DNA of 56,058 nucleotides from Bacteroidales bacterium M6 (GTDB taxonomy: Bacteria > Bacteroidota > Bacteroidia > Bacteroidales > Muribaculaceae), in NCBI GenBank assembly GCA_001689485.1, contig LUJQ01000002.1, positions 1-56,058 on the forward strand. Direction: 5' to 3'. The stretch's first letter is position 1. Each line of letters begins with the position of its first letter. Under the pieces are notes generated by a model. It saw only the letters and a list, made by a program, of their open reading frames with translations, had not been told where the DNA came from and searched no databases. Shown here one piece after another: positions 42,318 to 49,948 of this stretch. The position numbers and the translations under genes were made by a program.

Positions 42318-44616
42318 CACCACCTCATGCACACGCCGCATAATGCAGACACTGGCCGTGTGTGCCGGTGTGCTCATCGTCGGCGCATGCTCCACCACAA
42401 AGCGAATCCCCGAAGGGGAACAGCTCTACACCGGCATTAAAAAAATCGACATCACCGCTCCCGAAGGCGACAAAGTGCCCGAAGGGGTGGCCGGGCAGAT
42501 TACAGAAGCCGTAGGCGTGCCGCCAAACAACGCGATATTCAAGTCACCGAAATACCGATGGCCTTTCCCTGTGGGGCTGTGGGTCTATAACAACTGGGAT
42601 GATCCGGGCAAAGGAATCAAGCACTGGCTCTACGACAAACTTGTGTCTGAGCCGGTACTGGTGTCAGACGTAAGGCCGCAAATCCGCACACGCATGGTCG
42701 ACGAAATCCTCGACAACAACGGCTACTTCCGTGGGAATGCCACCTACGAGACAATCGACCAAAAAGACCCCAAGAAGGCCAAGATAAGCTATACAATAAA
42801 GACGGGGCCGGCCTACACCCTCGACTCAATCGGGTTCCTGCCTGACACATGCCTGCTCAACCACCTCATCGACTCCATCGCAATGCGCGACCCCTACCTG
42901 CGTGCAGGGGAACGCTACTCTACCGACTCACTTTCGGCCGTGCGGACGCGCATCACAAACAAACTCCGAAACCGGGGATTCTACTTTTTCCGCCCCGACT
43001 ATATCGAGTATCTCGCCGACTCTATCAACCAGCCTTTCAAAATAGACCTTCGGATGATGCTGGCCAACAACATACCCGCCCCTATGCTTGCGCGCTACAC
43101 AACAGGCGACATAACGGTGTACGCATTCCGTAACCAGGGAGGGGGCACCCCCGACACTATACACACCTCGCGGGGTACCCTTATCCAGATGAAACCGTCG
43201 CGCCTGCGCCACCAGCTCATTCCCGAATGTGTCACCTTCCGACAAGGGAAAGTGTTTGCCGTTCGCGACATGAACAGAACGCAGACACGCCTTGCTCGTC
43301 TCGGGATTTTCAACGCCATCAATATCGACGTGGTGCCGGATTCCGCCCGCAACGACCGCAAACTCAACGTAATTGTGAACTGCACATTCGACACCCCACT
43401 GGAAGCTACCGTCGAACTCAATGCCTCCTCGAAATCAAACTCCTATATCGGGCCTGGAATCCTTCTCGGCCTGACCAACCGCAATATTTTCGGCGGGGGC
43501 GAGCAATTCAACGTCACCCTTACAGGCAATTACGAATGGCAGACAGGCAAGGGCAAATCATCGCTGTTCAACTCCTATGAATTGGGGATATCGACCTCTC
43601 TTGCAGTGCCTCGGCTACTCGCGCCCGGCTTTATCAAGCGCCGAAACCGCAACCTCAACTGGACGCGTTTCACTTTGGATTTCGACATCCTTAACCGCCC
43701 GCACTATTTCAAGATGGCGCAGTTCAATTTCTCGTTCAACTACGACTGGCAGTCGTCGCGCTACTCCTCCCATACCCTCACACCATTCAAACTGACCTAC
43801 ACAAACCTGCTCAACACCACCCAGGTGTTCGACTCCATCACCAGTGCAAACCCGGCGATAGCCCTGAGTTTCCGCAGCCAGTATATCCCCCAGTTGAGCT
43901 ACACTTACACCTACGACCGGGCATTTGACCGCGACAACGCCATCACCTGGCAGACAACCCTGCAAGAGGCCGGCAACCTGTTTTGGAGCGTTTACGAACT
44001 ATGCGGCAAACATGGTGAGAAAGAATTGTTCGGCACACCGTTCTCACAATTCGTCAAAGGTACCACCCAGCTCGTTTATAACCGCCGGCTTTGGGGCGAC
44101 AACTGGCTGGTGAGCCGTGTGGCCCTCGGCGCGGCACATGCCTACGGCAACGCCAAGGAAGTGCCCTATGCCGAGCAGTTCTATGTAGGTGGTGCCAACT
44201 CAATCCGCGCATTCACAGTTCGTTCCCTTGGTCCGGGAAGCTACAGGCCGCCGGAGGATGTGCGCGACAGCTACTTTGACCAAACCGGTACATTCAAATT
44301 CGAAATGAACCTTGAATACCGTTTCCCAATAATCGGCCCGCTCCACGGCGCCGTATTCATAGACGCGGGCAACGTGTGGCTCCTCAAGGATGACCCACTC
44401 CGTCCCGGCGGACAGCTTAAGGCATCCACCTTCCTGCGCGACATTGCCCTAGGCACAGGTGCCGGTCTCCGCTTCGACATAGGTATGCTCGTTATACGAG
44501 GTGACCTCGGCATAGGTATCCACGCCCCCTACGACACCGGCAAGAAAGGCTACTACAACATGGAATCGTTCGGAAAATCCCTCGCATTCCACCTAGCTAT
44601 AGGATACCCGTTCTAA
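42301..44616 (+). CDS. tamL: TamL: lipoprotein Omp85-family outer-membrane partner of TamB
   Basis: 771 residues (757 if started at MQTLAVCAG, 42343). Lipoprotein signal with lipobox VGAC and Cys at about residue 30, unlike proteobacterial TamA; this lipidated version is the Bacteroidetes form. POTRA-like repeats follow (ISYTIKTGPAYTLDSIGFLP; LRNRGFYFFRPDYIEYLADS). The C-terminal beta-barrel has the Omp85 motifs VGGANSIRAFTVRSLGPGS and GPLHGAVFIDAGNVWLLKDD, and ends in YPF with a terminal Phe. It sits in the outer membrane and contacts TamB from the gene upstream. Its stop codon is the first base triplet of a heptamer repeat tract. Confidence 0.93.
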   Translation: MKPTDNTTSCTRRIMQTLAVCAGVLIVGACSTTKRIPEGEQLYTGIKKIDITAPEGDKVPEGVAGQITEAVGVPPNNAIFKSPKYRWPFPVGLWVYNNWDDPGKGIKHWLYDKLVSEPVLVSDVRPQIRTRMVDEILDNNGYFRGNATYETIDQKDPKKAKISYTIKTGPAYTLDSIGFLPDTCLLNHLIDSIAMRDPYLRAGERYSTDSLSAVRTRITNKLRNRGFYFFRPDYIEYLADSINQPFKIDLRMMLANNIPAPMLARYTTGDITVYAFRNQGGGTPDTIHTSRGTLIQMKPSRLRHQLIPECVTFRQGKVFAVRDMNRTQTRLARLGIFNAINIDVVPDSARNDRKLNVIVNCTFDTPLEATVELNASSKSNSYIGPGILLGLTNRNIFGGGEQFNVTLTGNYEWQTGKGKSSLFNSYELGISTSLAVPRLLAPGFIKRRNRNLNWTRFTLDFDILNRPHYFKMAQFNFSFNYDWQSSRYSSHTLTPFKLTYTNLLNTTQVFDSITSANPAIALSFRSQYIPQLSYTYTYDRAFDRDNAITWQTTLQEAGNLFWSVYELCGKHGEKELFGTPFSQFVKGTTQLVYNRRLWGDNWLVSRVALGAAHAYGNAKEVPYAEQFYVGGANSIRAFTVRSLGPGSYRPPEDVRDSYFDQTGTFKFEMNLEYRFPIIGPLHGAVFIDAGNVWLLKDDPLRPGGQLKASTFLRDIALGTGAGLRFDIGMLVIRGDLGIGIHAPYDTGKKGYYNMESFGKSLAFHLAIGYPF

Positions 44617-44711
44617 GTTGTAAGTTATAAGTTGTAAGTTCTAAGTTGTAAGTTGTAAGTTCTAAGTTGTAAGTTGTAAGTTCTAAGTTGTAAGTTGTAA
44701 GTTGTAAGTTG
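44614..44711. repeat. Heptamer tandem repeat (TAAGTTG/C/A) x14
   Basis: Fourteen consecutive 7-bp units TAAGTTN, N mostly G with C at every third unit in the middle, so part of the array has a 21-bp period. The tamL stop codon TAA is the first three bases. It lies directly before the terminator hairpin. Confidence 0.9.
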
Positions 44712-44759
44712 TAAGCGAAGATACCGACGGAGGTTTTAGCCGTCGGTATCTTCGCTTAC
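44711..44759. terminator. Strong hairpin between tamL and the convergent transporter gene
   Basis: Perfect 20-bp stem GTAAGCGAAGATACCGACGG (44711-44730) with its reverse complement at 44740-44759, 9-nt loop AGGTTTTAG. It sits between convergent genes, so it probably terminates both. Confidence 0.8.
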
Positions 44760-44789
44760 TATTTGGTCGCAATATTGTAATCAGACTGA

Positions 44790-46451
44790 TTACATCAGCA
44801 GGAGGATGACCAGCTGCACAAGGATGACGCGGGCAAACATGCTGATAGGATAAACGGTGGCATAAGCCACTGAAGGGCGGTCGCCGGGAAGGGTGGAGTT
44901 GGCATATTCCAAAGCCATGGGGTTGGCCATGGAGCCGCAGAGCATGCCGGTTACCGTGCCGAAATCAAGATGCATAAATCTCACGGCAACCAGGCCGAGC
45001 AACACCACCGGCACGATTGTCAGGAAGGCTCCGATGCCTATCCACATCACCCCTTCGGCACGGAACACCGATTCAAAGAATCCGGCGCCTGACGACAGGC
45101 CGAGACATGCCAGGAAAAGCGACAGCCCTATGGCTCGAAGCATCAGGTTGGCACTGGCAGTAGTGTAGGTAATCATATGGAAGCGCGAGCCGAAAGTGCC
45201 GACAAGGATACCCATTATGATAGGGCCACCAGCCAGGCCGAGGCTCACAGGCACGCCTACCCCGGGGAAATGGAACGGCACCGCACCCAATGCCACACCC
45301 AAAACTATGCCGATGAAAACGGCGAACAGGTTGGGTTCATCCAGGGTGTTGACGGTGTTACCGATCAGCGGTTCGATTTTGTCGATAGCTTTCTGCTCAC
45401 CGACCACAACTATTTTGTCGCCGAACTGCAACCGCAGATCGGGTGCTGCAAGCAAGGGTACACCGCTTCGGTAAACCCGGCTTATATTCACCCCATAAAG
45501 GTTGCGGAGTCTGAGCGAGCCAAGCGTCTTGCCGTTGAGCTGGCGGCGCGTCACAATGAACTGGTGCGACACAAGCTGGCGGTCGACAGCATTCCAGTCA
45601 ATCCCGGCATCATTCCAGTCGGTGTTGTCCTGTTCCCCGAAAATCACATGCAGGCGCTCCACATCCTCAGGTGTGCTTACCACCAGCAGGCGGTCGTGCA
45701 TCTCAAGCACGGTGGTAGAGGTCGGAATCGACACCACCCCGTCACGCCAAAGACGCGAAATCACAAAATGGCAATCAAACATCCGGGCGGCATCGGCCAC
45801 GCTCTTTCCCACAATCCCCTTGTTGGTCACCTCAAACTCGGTGATTTTAGGTTTGGGAATCTCATGAAGCGGGGCCGACGATATATCCGACTGCCTTACA
45901 AAAACTTTCCTCATGAACACTATGGCCAGAATCACCCCCACCACGCCAAGTGGATACGCCACCGCACACCCAAGGGCAGGTGTACCCGACGGTATGCCGA
46001 GCTGTGCAAGCATCTGCTGCACACCTCCCAGCGCAGGCGTATTTGTCGACGCACCGCAGAACACACCCATCATGTCGGGAAGGCTCACAGGTGTGACAAA
46101 CGTAAGCCCCACGGCCATCAGAAGCGACACAACAGCCAATGCCAGTCCGAGCATGTTCAGCTTTATACCCCCATGGGCCAGCGAACTGAAAAAACCGGGG
46201 CCGACCTGCAGGCCAAGGGCATAGATAAACAGCACAAGGCCGAAATCGCCCGCGTAATCCAATATGGCCTCATCAACGCTGATTCCGATATGACCTGCAA
46301 GGATTCCCACGAAAAACACAAATGTCACCCCGAGCGAGATTCCGGCAATCTTGATTTTACCCAGGGCCATGCCCGCCGCGCAGATAAGGCAGAGCACTAC
46401 CACCGCCTGTAACGCGCTATGTTCAAACAATAACGATTCTATCCAACCCAT
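44790..46451 (-). CDS. AspT/YidE/YbjL-family transporter with paired RCK_C domains
   Basis: 553 residues. Two repeated membrane blocks (AVVVLCLICAAGMALGKIKI ... VVSLLMAVGLTFVTPVSLPD and LFAVFIGIVLGVALGAVPFH ... GFFESVFRAEGVMWIGIGAF) surround two TrkA-C/RCK_C domains (FEVTNKGIVGKSVADAARMF; RRQLNGKTLGSLRLRNLYGV). The motifs GVFCGASTNTPALGGVQQML and GMLCGSMANPMALEYANSTL are the duplicated AspT-antiporter duplication signature. Members include aspartate:alanine exchangers, but most, including this one, have unknown substrates. Stands alone, convergent with tamL. Confidence 0.88.
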   Translation of the reverse strand: MGWIESLLFEHSALQAVVVLCLICAAGMALGKIKIAGISLGVTFVFFVGILAGHIGISVDEAILDYAGDFGLVLFIYALGLQVGPGFFSSLAHGGIKLNMLGLALAVVSLLMAVGLTFVTPVSLPDMMGVFCGASTNTPALGGVQQMLAQLGIPSGTPALGCAVAYPLGVVGVILAIVFMRKVFVRQSDISSAPLHEIPKPKITEFEVTNKGIVGKSVADAARMFDCHFVISRLWRDGVVSIPTSTTVLEMHDRLLVVSTPEDVERLHVIFGEQDNTDWNDAGIDWNAVDRQLVSHQFIVTRRQLNGKTLGSLRLRNLYGVNISRVYRSGVPLLAAPDLRLQFGDKIVVVGEQKAIDKIEPLIGNTVNTLDEPNLFAVFIGIVLGVALGAVPFHFPGVGVPVSLGLAGGPIIMGILVGTFGSRFHMITYTTASANLMLRAIGLSLFLACLGLSSGAGFFESVFRAEGVMWIGIGAFLTIVPVVLLGLVAVRFMHLDFGTVTGMLCGSMANPMALEYANSTLPGDRPSVAYATVYPISMFARVILVQLVILLLM

Positions 46452-46575
46452 ATCTTAAGTAAGGCGTAAGGCGTAAAAATTATTTTATATCATCACTGAG
46501 CGCTTTCTTTCAGCCGCAGGGAATATAACGCCTGATTATATATTTAAGTGAGTCAAATGCCATGCACCGCAGGCT
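46452..46575. repeat. Dispersed CGTAAAA intergenic element between the transporter and GDPD genes
   Basis: Starts TAAGTAAGGCGTAAGGCGTA (46456-46475) and continues AAAATTATTTTATAT. It contains GCAGGGAATATAACGCC (46516-46532), nearly identical to 35119-35135. It belongs to the same dispersed family as the element at 35083. Confidence 0.5.
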
Positions 46576-47583
46576 TCATGGCTGCCCGTTTATTGCCTGT
46601 CCAGCCCCCATTTCCTGTAGCAACAGGGCGGGATAATTGGTGCATATCGCCTTCATCTTGTCAAGGCGCTCGATATAATAGCGCATATTTTTAGGCTTGT
46701 CAACATTATACACGCTGATAGCCACCCCGGCATTGGCAAACTCGTCGACAGTGCGGGGGCCGGAATGCGTCGCATCGGTCATGTTCTTAACATCCATATT
46801 GGCCCATTCGTAGCTATGGGCGATATACTCCTCGACAGGTTTGTTGGCCATCCATCCCATTTTCAATCCTTCATAACGCCACACAATGGGGGCACACCGC
46901 GACATAACCTCCTCATTGCCTGTGCATATGAATTCCACCCACTTTTCCGCACCTTTCCCGGCTATAATCCTGCACGCTTGCCTGCAAGCCTCCACCGGGT
47001 GGTCGGGAAGCGTTTCCGGCTTCGTCACATTCTTGATATCCAGCCATAAACGTGTGCAACTGCCATCGGTCATCGCATGGTCGAGATATTCCTCAAGGGT
47101 GGGAATCTGCTCACCATTCGACAGCGGGGTTTGACGCAGCTCGTCAAGGGTCGCATCAAACGGGTAATAGCCGTTGATTTTCCCGTCACTATCGGCATGA
47201 GCCACCACAACACGCTTGTCGGCAGTAATATAGATGTCGCATTCCGATGCATAACAGCCCAGCGATTTGGCATAATCAAGCGATGCTAGGGAATTATCGG
47301 GCACCGTTTCACCAAGTTCCTTGGCGCCACCCCGGTGAGCCACAACCTTGTTATCGCATGCAGCCGGTTCGGCAGGGATTACAGGTTCCTCGGGATCAGG
47401 GTCGGGAGTCGGTTCCGGCTCGTCAGGTTGTTCGGAACTGTCAGGATTGACGGGTTCGTCGGGATCAGGGTCGGGAACAGGTTTTTCCACCGGTTCCGGA
47501 TCGTCTGTGCCACACGAACTTACACATACACAGCATAACGGCAATGCTAATGCAAACAGAATTTTGGTTAATAAATGTCTCAT
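46576..47583 (-). CDS. Glycerophosphodiester phosphodiesterase-like lipoprotein
   Basis: 335 residues. Lipoprotein signal (ILFALALPLCCVCVSSCG), then a 50-residue low-complexity linker of Pro, Asp and Glu (PDPDPDEPVNPDSSEQ), then a GDPD TIM barrel: NKVVAHRGGAKELGETVPDN, YASECDIYITADKRVVVAHA, PTLEEYLDHAMTDGSCTRLW, LWLDIKN. The E-N-T of the canonical HRG...PENT motif reads D-N-S and HD reads HAD, so it is a divergent member, but the catalytic His and metal acidic residues are present. Probably surface-exposed, acting on glycerophosphodiesters. Confidence 0.85.
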   Translation of the reverse strand: MRHLLTKILFALALPLCCVCVSSCGTDDPEPVEKPVPDPDPDEPVNPDSSEQPDEPEPTPDPDPEEPVIPAEPAACDNKVVAHRGGAKELGETVPDNSLASLDYAKSLGCYASECDIYITADKRVVVAHADSDGKINGYYPFDATLDELRQTPLSNGEQIPTLEEYLDHAMTDGSCTRLWLDIKNVTKPETLPDHPVEACRQACRIIAGKGAEKWVEFICTGNEEVMSRCAPIVWRYEGLKMGWMANKPVEEYIAHSYEWANMDVKNMTDATHSGPRTVDEFANAGVAISVYNVDKPKNMRYYIERLDKMKAICTNYPALLLQEMGAGQAINGQP

Positions 47584-47606
47584 ATATCTGTGTTGATGAG
47601 GTTAAA

Positions 47607-47642
47607 GAAAGAGGTTGTGTCCACAAAGGCGCAACCTCTTTC
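47607..47642 (-). terminator. Hairpin downstream of serS
   Basis: GAAAGAGGTTG (47607-47617) and CAACCTCTTTC (47632-47642), perfect 11-bp stem. On the minus strand it is followed by TTTAAC. It lies between the serS stop and the GDPD start. Confidence 0.55.
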
Positions 47643-47669
47643 CATATAGTTTTTTAAGTCAATAAATAC

Positions 47670-47728
47670 GTCATAAAGATTATTGTGGGGATTAATCCCT
47701 TATGGGGATATAGAATAATCTTTACGAC
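47670..47728. repeat. Dispersed palindromic intergenic element after serS
   Basis: GTCATAAAGATTATT (47670-47684) against the reverse complement of 47714-47728 (GTCGTAAAGATTATT), 14 of 15 matching, enclosing GGGGATTAATCCC. Same arm family as the elements at 35083 and 46456. Confidence 0.55.
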
Positions 47729-47735
47729 TTCCTTA

Positions 47736-49007
47736 TCAGTTTATGATATCGAAACCGGTGTATTTGCGCAGGCATTCGGGAACGACAATACCCTCCGGGG
47801 TCTGGTTGTTTTCGAGCAGCGCAGCCATTATTCGCGGCAGAGCCAGGGCTGAACCGTTAAGCGTGTGGCAAAGGCGCGTCTTTTTATCCGCACCGCGATA
47901 GCGGCATTTCAGGCGGTTGGCCTGGTATGTTTCAAAATTCGATACCGATGAAACTTCAAGCCAACGCTGCTGCGCACCCGACCATACTTCGAAGTCGAAT
48001 GTAATGGCCGATGTAAAGCTCATATCGCCGCCACAAAGGCGCAAAATGTGCCATGGCAACCCAAGGGAGTCAAGCAAGCCCTGCACGTGATCCTTCATAT
48101 CTTCCAAAGCGGCATAGGAATCCTCAGGACGCTCCACACGCACGATCTCCACCTTGTCGAACTGGTGCAGACGGTTAAGGCCGCGCACATCCTTGCCATA
48201 CGAACCGGCTTCGCGACGGAAACATGCCGAATACGCGCAGTTTTTCTTAGGGAGTTCTTCTTCCGAAAGGATAACGTCGCGGTAGATATTGGTCACAGGC
48301 ACTTCTGCGGTGGGGATAAGGTAGAGGTTGTCGAGCTGGCAGTAATACATCTGCCCCTCTTTGTCAGGCAGCTGCCCGGTGCCATAGGCAGAAGCCTCGT
48401 TGACAACATAAGGGGGCTCGATTTCCAGATAGCCTGCATCATTGGCCCTGTCAAGGAAAAATTGTATGAGCGCACGTTGCAGCCGCGCCCCTTTACCCAT
48501 ATACACCGGGAAACCGGCGCCGGTGATTTTCACACCGAGGTCGAAATCTATAAGGTTATATTTTTTCGCCAATTCCCAATGAGGCAGCGCGTCCTCACCC
48601 AGTTCAGGCATCGGGCCGCCGGTTTTCTCAACCACGTTGTCGGCAGCCGAAGTCCCCGCTGGAACCATGGCGCAAGGCATGTTTGGAATCGTAATCAGCA
48701 GGTCGTGCTGTTCCTGTTCGGTTTCGGCAAGCTGCTGTGCGATGCCGCGTTGCGATTCTTTCAGAAGTGCCACTTCCTGTTTGGCCTGCTCGGCCTCGTC
48801 ACGCTTCCCCTGTTTCATCAAAGCGCCGATAGAGGCCGAAAGGCGGTTGAGTTCCGCAGCCTTGTTGTCGTTGTCGAGCTGAAGCTGGCGGCGACGGTCG
48901 TCCAAGGCAAGTACGCGGTCGATGGCTTCCTTGCCATCAAACCCCTTCACCGCCAAGCGTGCGACAACTTCGGCGGGATTCGATTTTATCTGCTGTAAAG
49001 TAAGCAT
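47736..49007 (-). CDS. serS: Seryl-tRNA synthetase
   Basis: 423 residues. Charges tRNA-Ser with serine. N-terminal helical coiled-coil arm (about 30-105, e.g. EAEQAKQEVALLKESQRGIA) that reads the tRNA long variable arm. Class II catalytic core: motif 1 LIQFFLDRANDAGYLEIEPP, motif 2 NCAYSACFRREAGSYGKDVR, motif 3 LNGSALALPRIMAALLENNQ. Length and motifs are standard. Convergent with nothing nearby; its promoter lies in the gap after yqeY. Confidence 0.96.
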   Translation of the reverse strand: MLTLQQIKSNPAEVVARLAVKGFDGKEAIDRVLALDDRRRQLQLDNDNKAAELNRLSASIGALMKQGKRDEAEQAKQEVALLKESQRGIAQQLAETEQEQHDLLITIPNMPCAMVPAGTSAADNVVEKTGGPMPELGEDALPHWELAKKYNLIDFDLGVKITGAGFPVYMGKGARLQRALIQFFLDRANDAGYLEIEPPYVVNEASAYGTGQLPDKEGQMYYCQLDNLYLIPTAEVPVTNIYRDVILSEEELPKKNCAYSACFRREAGSYGKDVRGLNRLHQFDKVEIVRVERPEDSYAALEDMKDHVQGLLDSLGLPWHILRLCGGDMSFTSAITFDFEVWSGAQQRWLEVSSVSNFETYQANRLKCRYRGADKKTRLCHTLNGSALALPRIMAALLENNQTPEGIVVPECLRKYTGFDIIN

Positions 49008-49036
49008 CCTGTATGATAGATTTATTGCTGTTTTCA

Positions 49037-49064
49037 GTCGGCAAAATTACAAAATTTTGCCGAC
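49037..49064. promoter_or_regulatory. Palindrome overlapping the serS promoter/yqeY terminator region
   Basis: GTCGGCAAAATT (49037-49048), loop ACAA, AATTTTGCCGAC (49053-49064): perfect 12-bp stem. The minus-strand -7 box TAATTTTG (49042-49049) for serS is inside it. It could end yqeY transcription and also serve as an operator for serS; no clear -33 box. Confidence 0.45.
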
Positions 49065-49122
49065 GCGCCCTCTGTTTTCCCTACATTTTCCGCATCTCGT
49101 AACCGATGCTGCCAACAACCTG

Positions 49123-49581
49123 TCAGGCCAACGCCGAAAGGAGGTCTTTGACCTTTGCCGAGATGGCACGTCCCTCGGCCTTCCCTGCGAGTTCCTTTGA
49201 GGCAACCCCCATCACTTTCCCCATTTCCTTCGGCGAAGTGGCACCCACACGGCCTATAATTTCGTTGATAGCCGCTGTAAGCTCTTCATCCGACAGCTGC
49301 CTGGGCATATATTCCTCAATCACGGCAGCCTGGGCCATTTCGGCCTCAGCCAGTTCCGGGCGGTTCTGCTGAGTGTAGATTTCAGCACTTTCCTTGCGCT
49401 GCTTCACCATCTTGGCCAAAATCTGCACAGCCTTCTCATCAGTAAGGTTCCCGTCGGAGCCTTTGGCTGTCTTTGCCTCAAGGAATTCCTTTTTGATGCC
49501 ACGCAACGACTCAAGACGGCGGGCATCACGTGCCAGCATAGCTTTCTTTATATCTTCTGAAATTTTGTCAAACAGATTCAT
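49123..49581 (-). CDS. yqeY: GatB/YqeY domain protein
   Basis: 152 residues, helical. Resembles the tRNA-binding tail of GatB: LFDKISEDIKKAMLARDARR, LESLRGIKKEFLEAKTA, NLTDEKAVQILAKMVKQRKE, AVIEEYMPRQLSDEELTAAI and SPKEMGKVMGVASKELAGKA. Stand-alone YqeY proteins are widespread with an unclear role, possibly helping tRNA-dependent amidation. It lies upstream of serS on the same strand with a gap of about 115 bp that includes a palindrome. Confidence 0.92.
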   Translation of the reverse strand: MNLFDKISEDIKKAMLARDARRLESLRGIKKEFLEAKTAKGSDGNLTDEKAVQILAKMVKQRKESAEIYTQQNRPELAEAEMAQAAVIEEYMPRQLSDEELTAAINEIIGRVGATSPKEMGKVMGVASKELAGKAEGRAISAKVKDLLSALA

Positions 49582-49948
49582 AAAATTACATGTTTTGTTT
49601 CAGTCTGTAAAATTAAGATTTTCCAATGTAACTGGCAAACATGGGCATTTATTATTGCAAACAGATTATCCCGGAATATAAAATAACCGGACATATTGCA
49701 ATTTAGTGGCGCGATAAAGCAGACCATGCCGACAATTACGAGTAAAAAATTGACCTATGTCAATAAATGACGCCCGCGGCCATTGCATTAACAGATTTTA
49801 ACAATCATGGCGGGCAGTTTGGTGAAGATTTAGGTATATTTGGCAAGTCATGTTAAAAACCACCTAAAATCTCAACATACCATTCAAACAAATTTCACAC
49901 ATAATTCACATCTAATAAAGTTTCATTATCATATCACAATTTATTCTT
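49582..49948. other. Divergent intergenic region before the secreted protease operon
   Basis: 367 bp, AT-rich. A Bacteroidetes -7 box TATATTTG is at 49835-49842 on the plus strand with TTTG at 49819-49822, a spacing shorter than usual (12 bp), so the promoter call is weak. If used, the leader is about 100 nt. No gene or RNA recognised. Confidence 0.45.

Noticed and set aside
44614..44711. CRISPR array
   Set aside because: Units are 7 bp with no spacers; it is a simple tandem repeat. No CRISPR array or cas gene was seen in the window.
45177..46412. 411-codon open frame opposite the AspT/YidE-type transporter
   Set aside because: Composition is His/Arg/Gln-rich nonsense with no hydrophobic core, while the minus strand encodes clear transporter motifs.
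48048..48998. 316-codon open frame opposite serS
   Set aside because: All three class II synthetase motifs are on the minus strand; the plus frame has no recognisable features.
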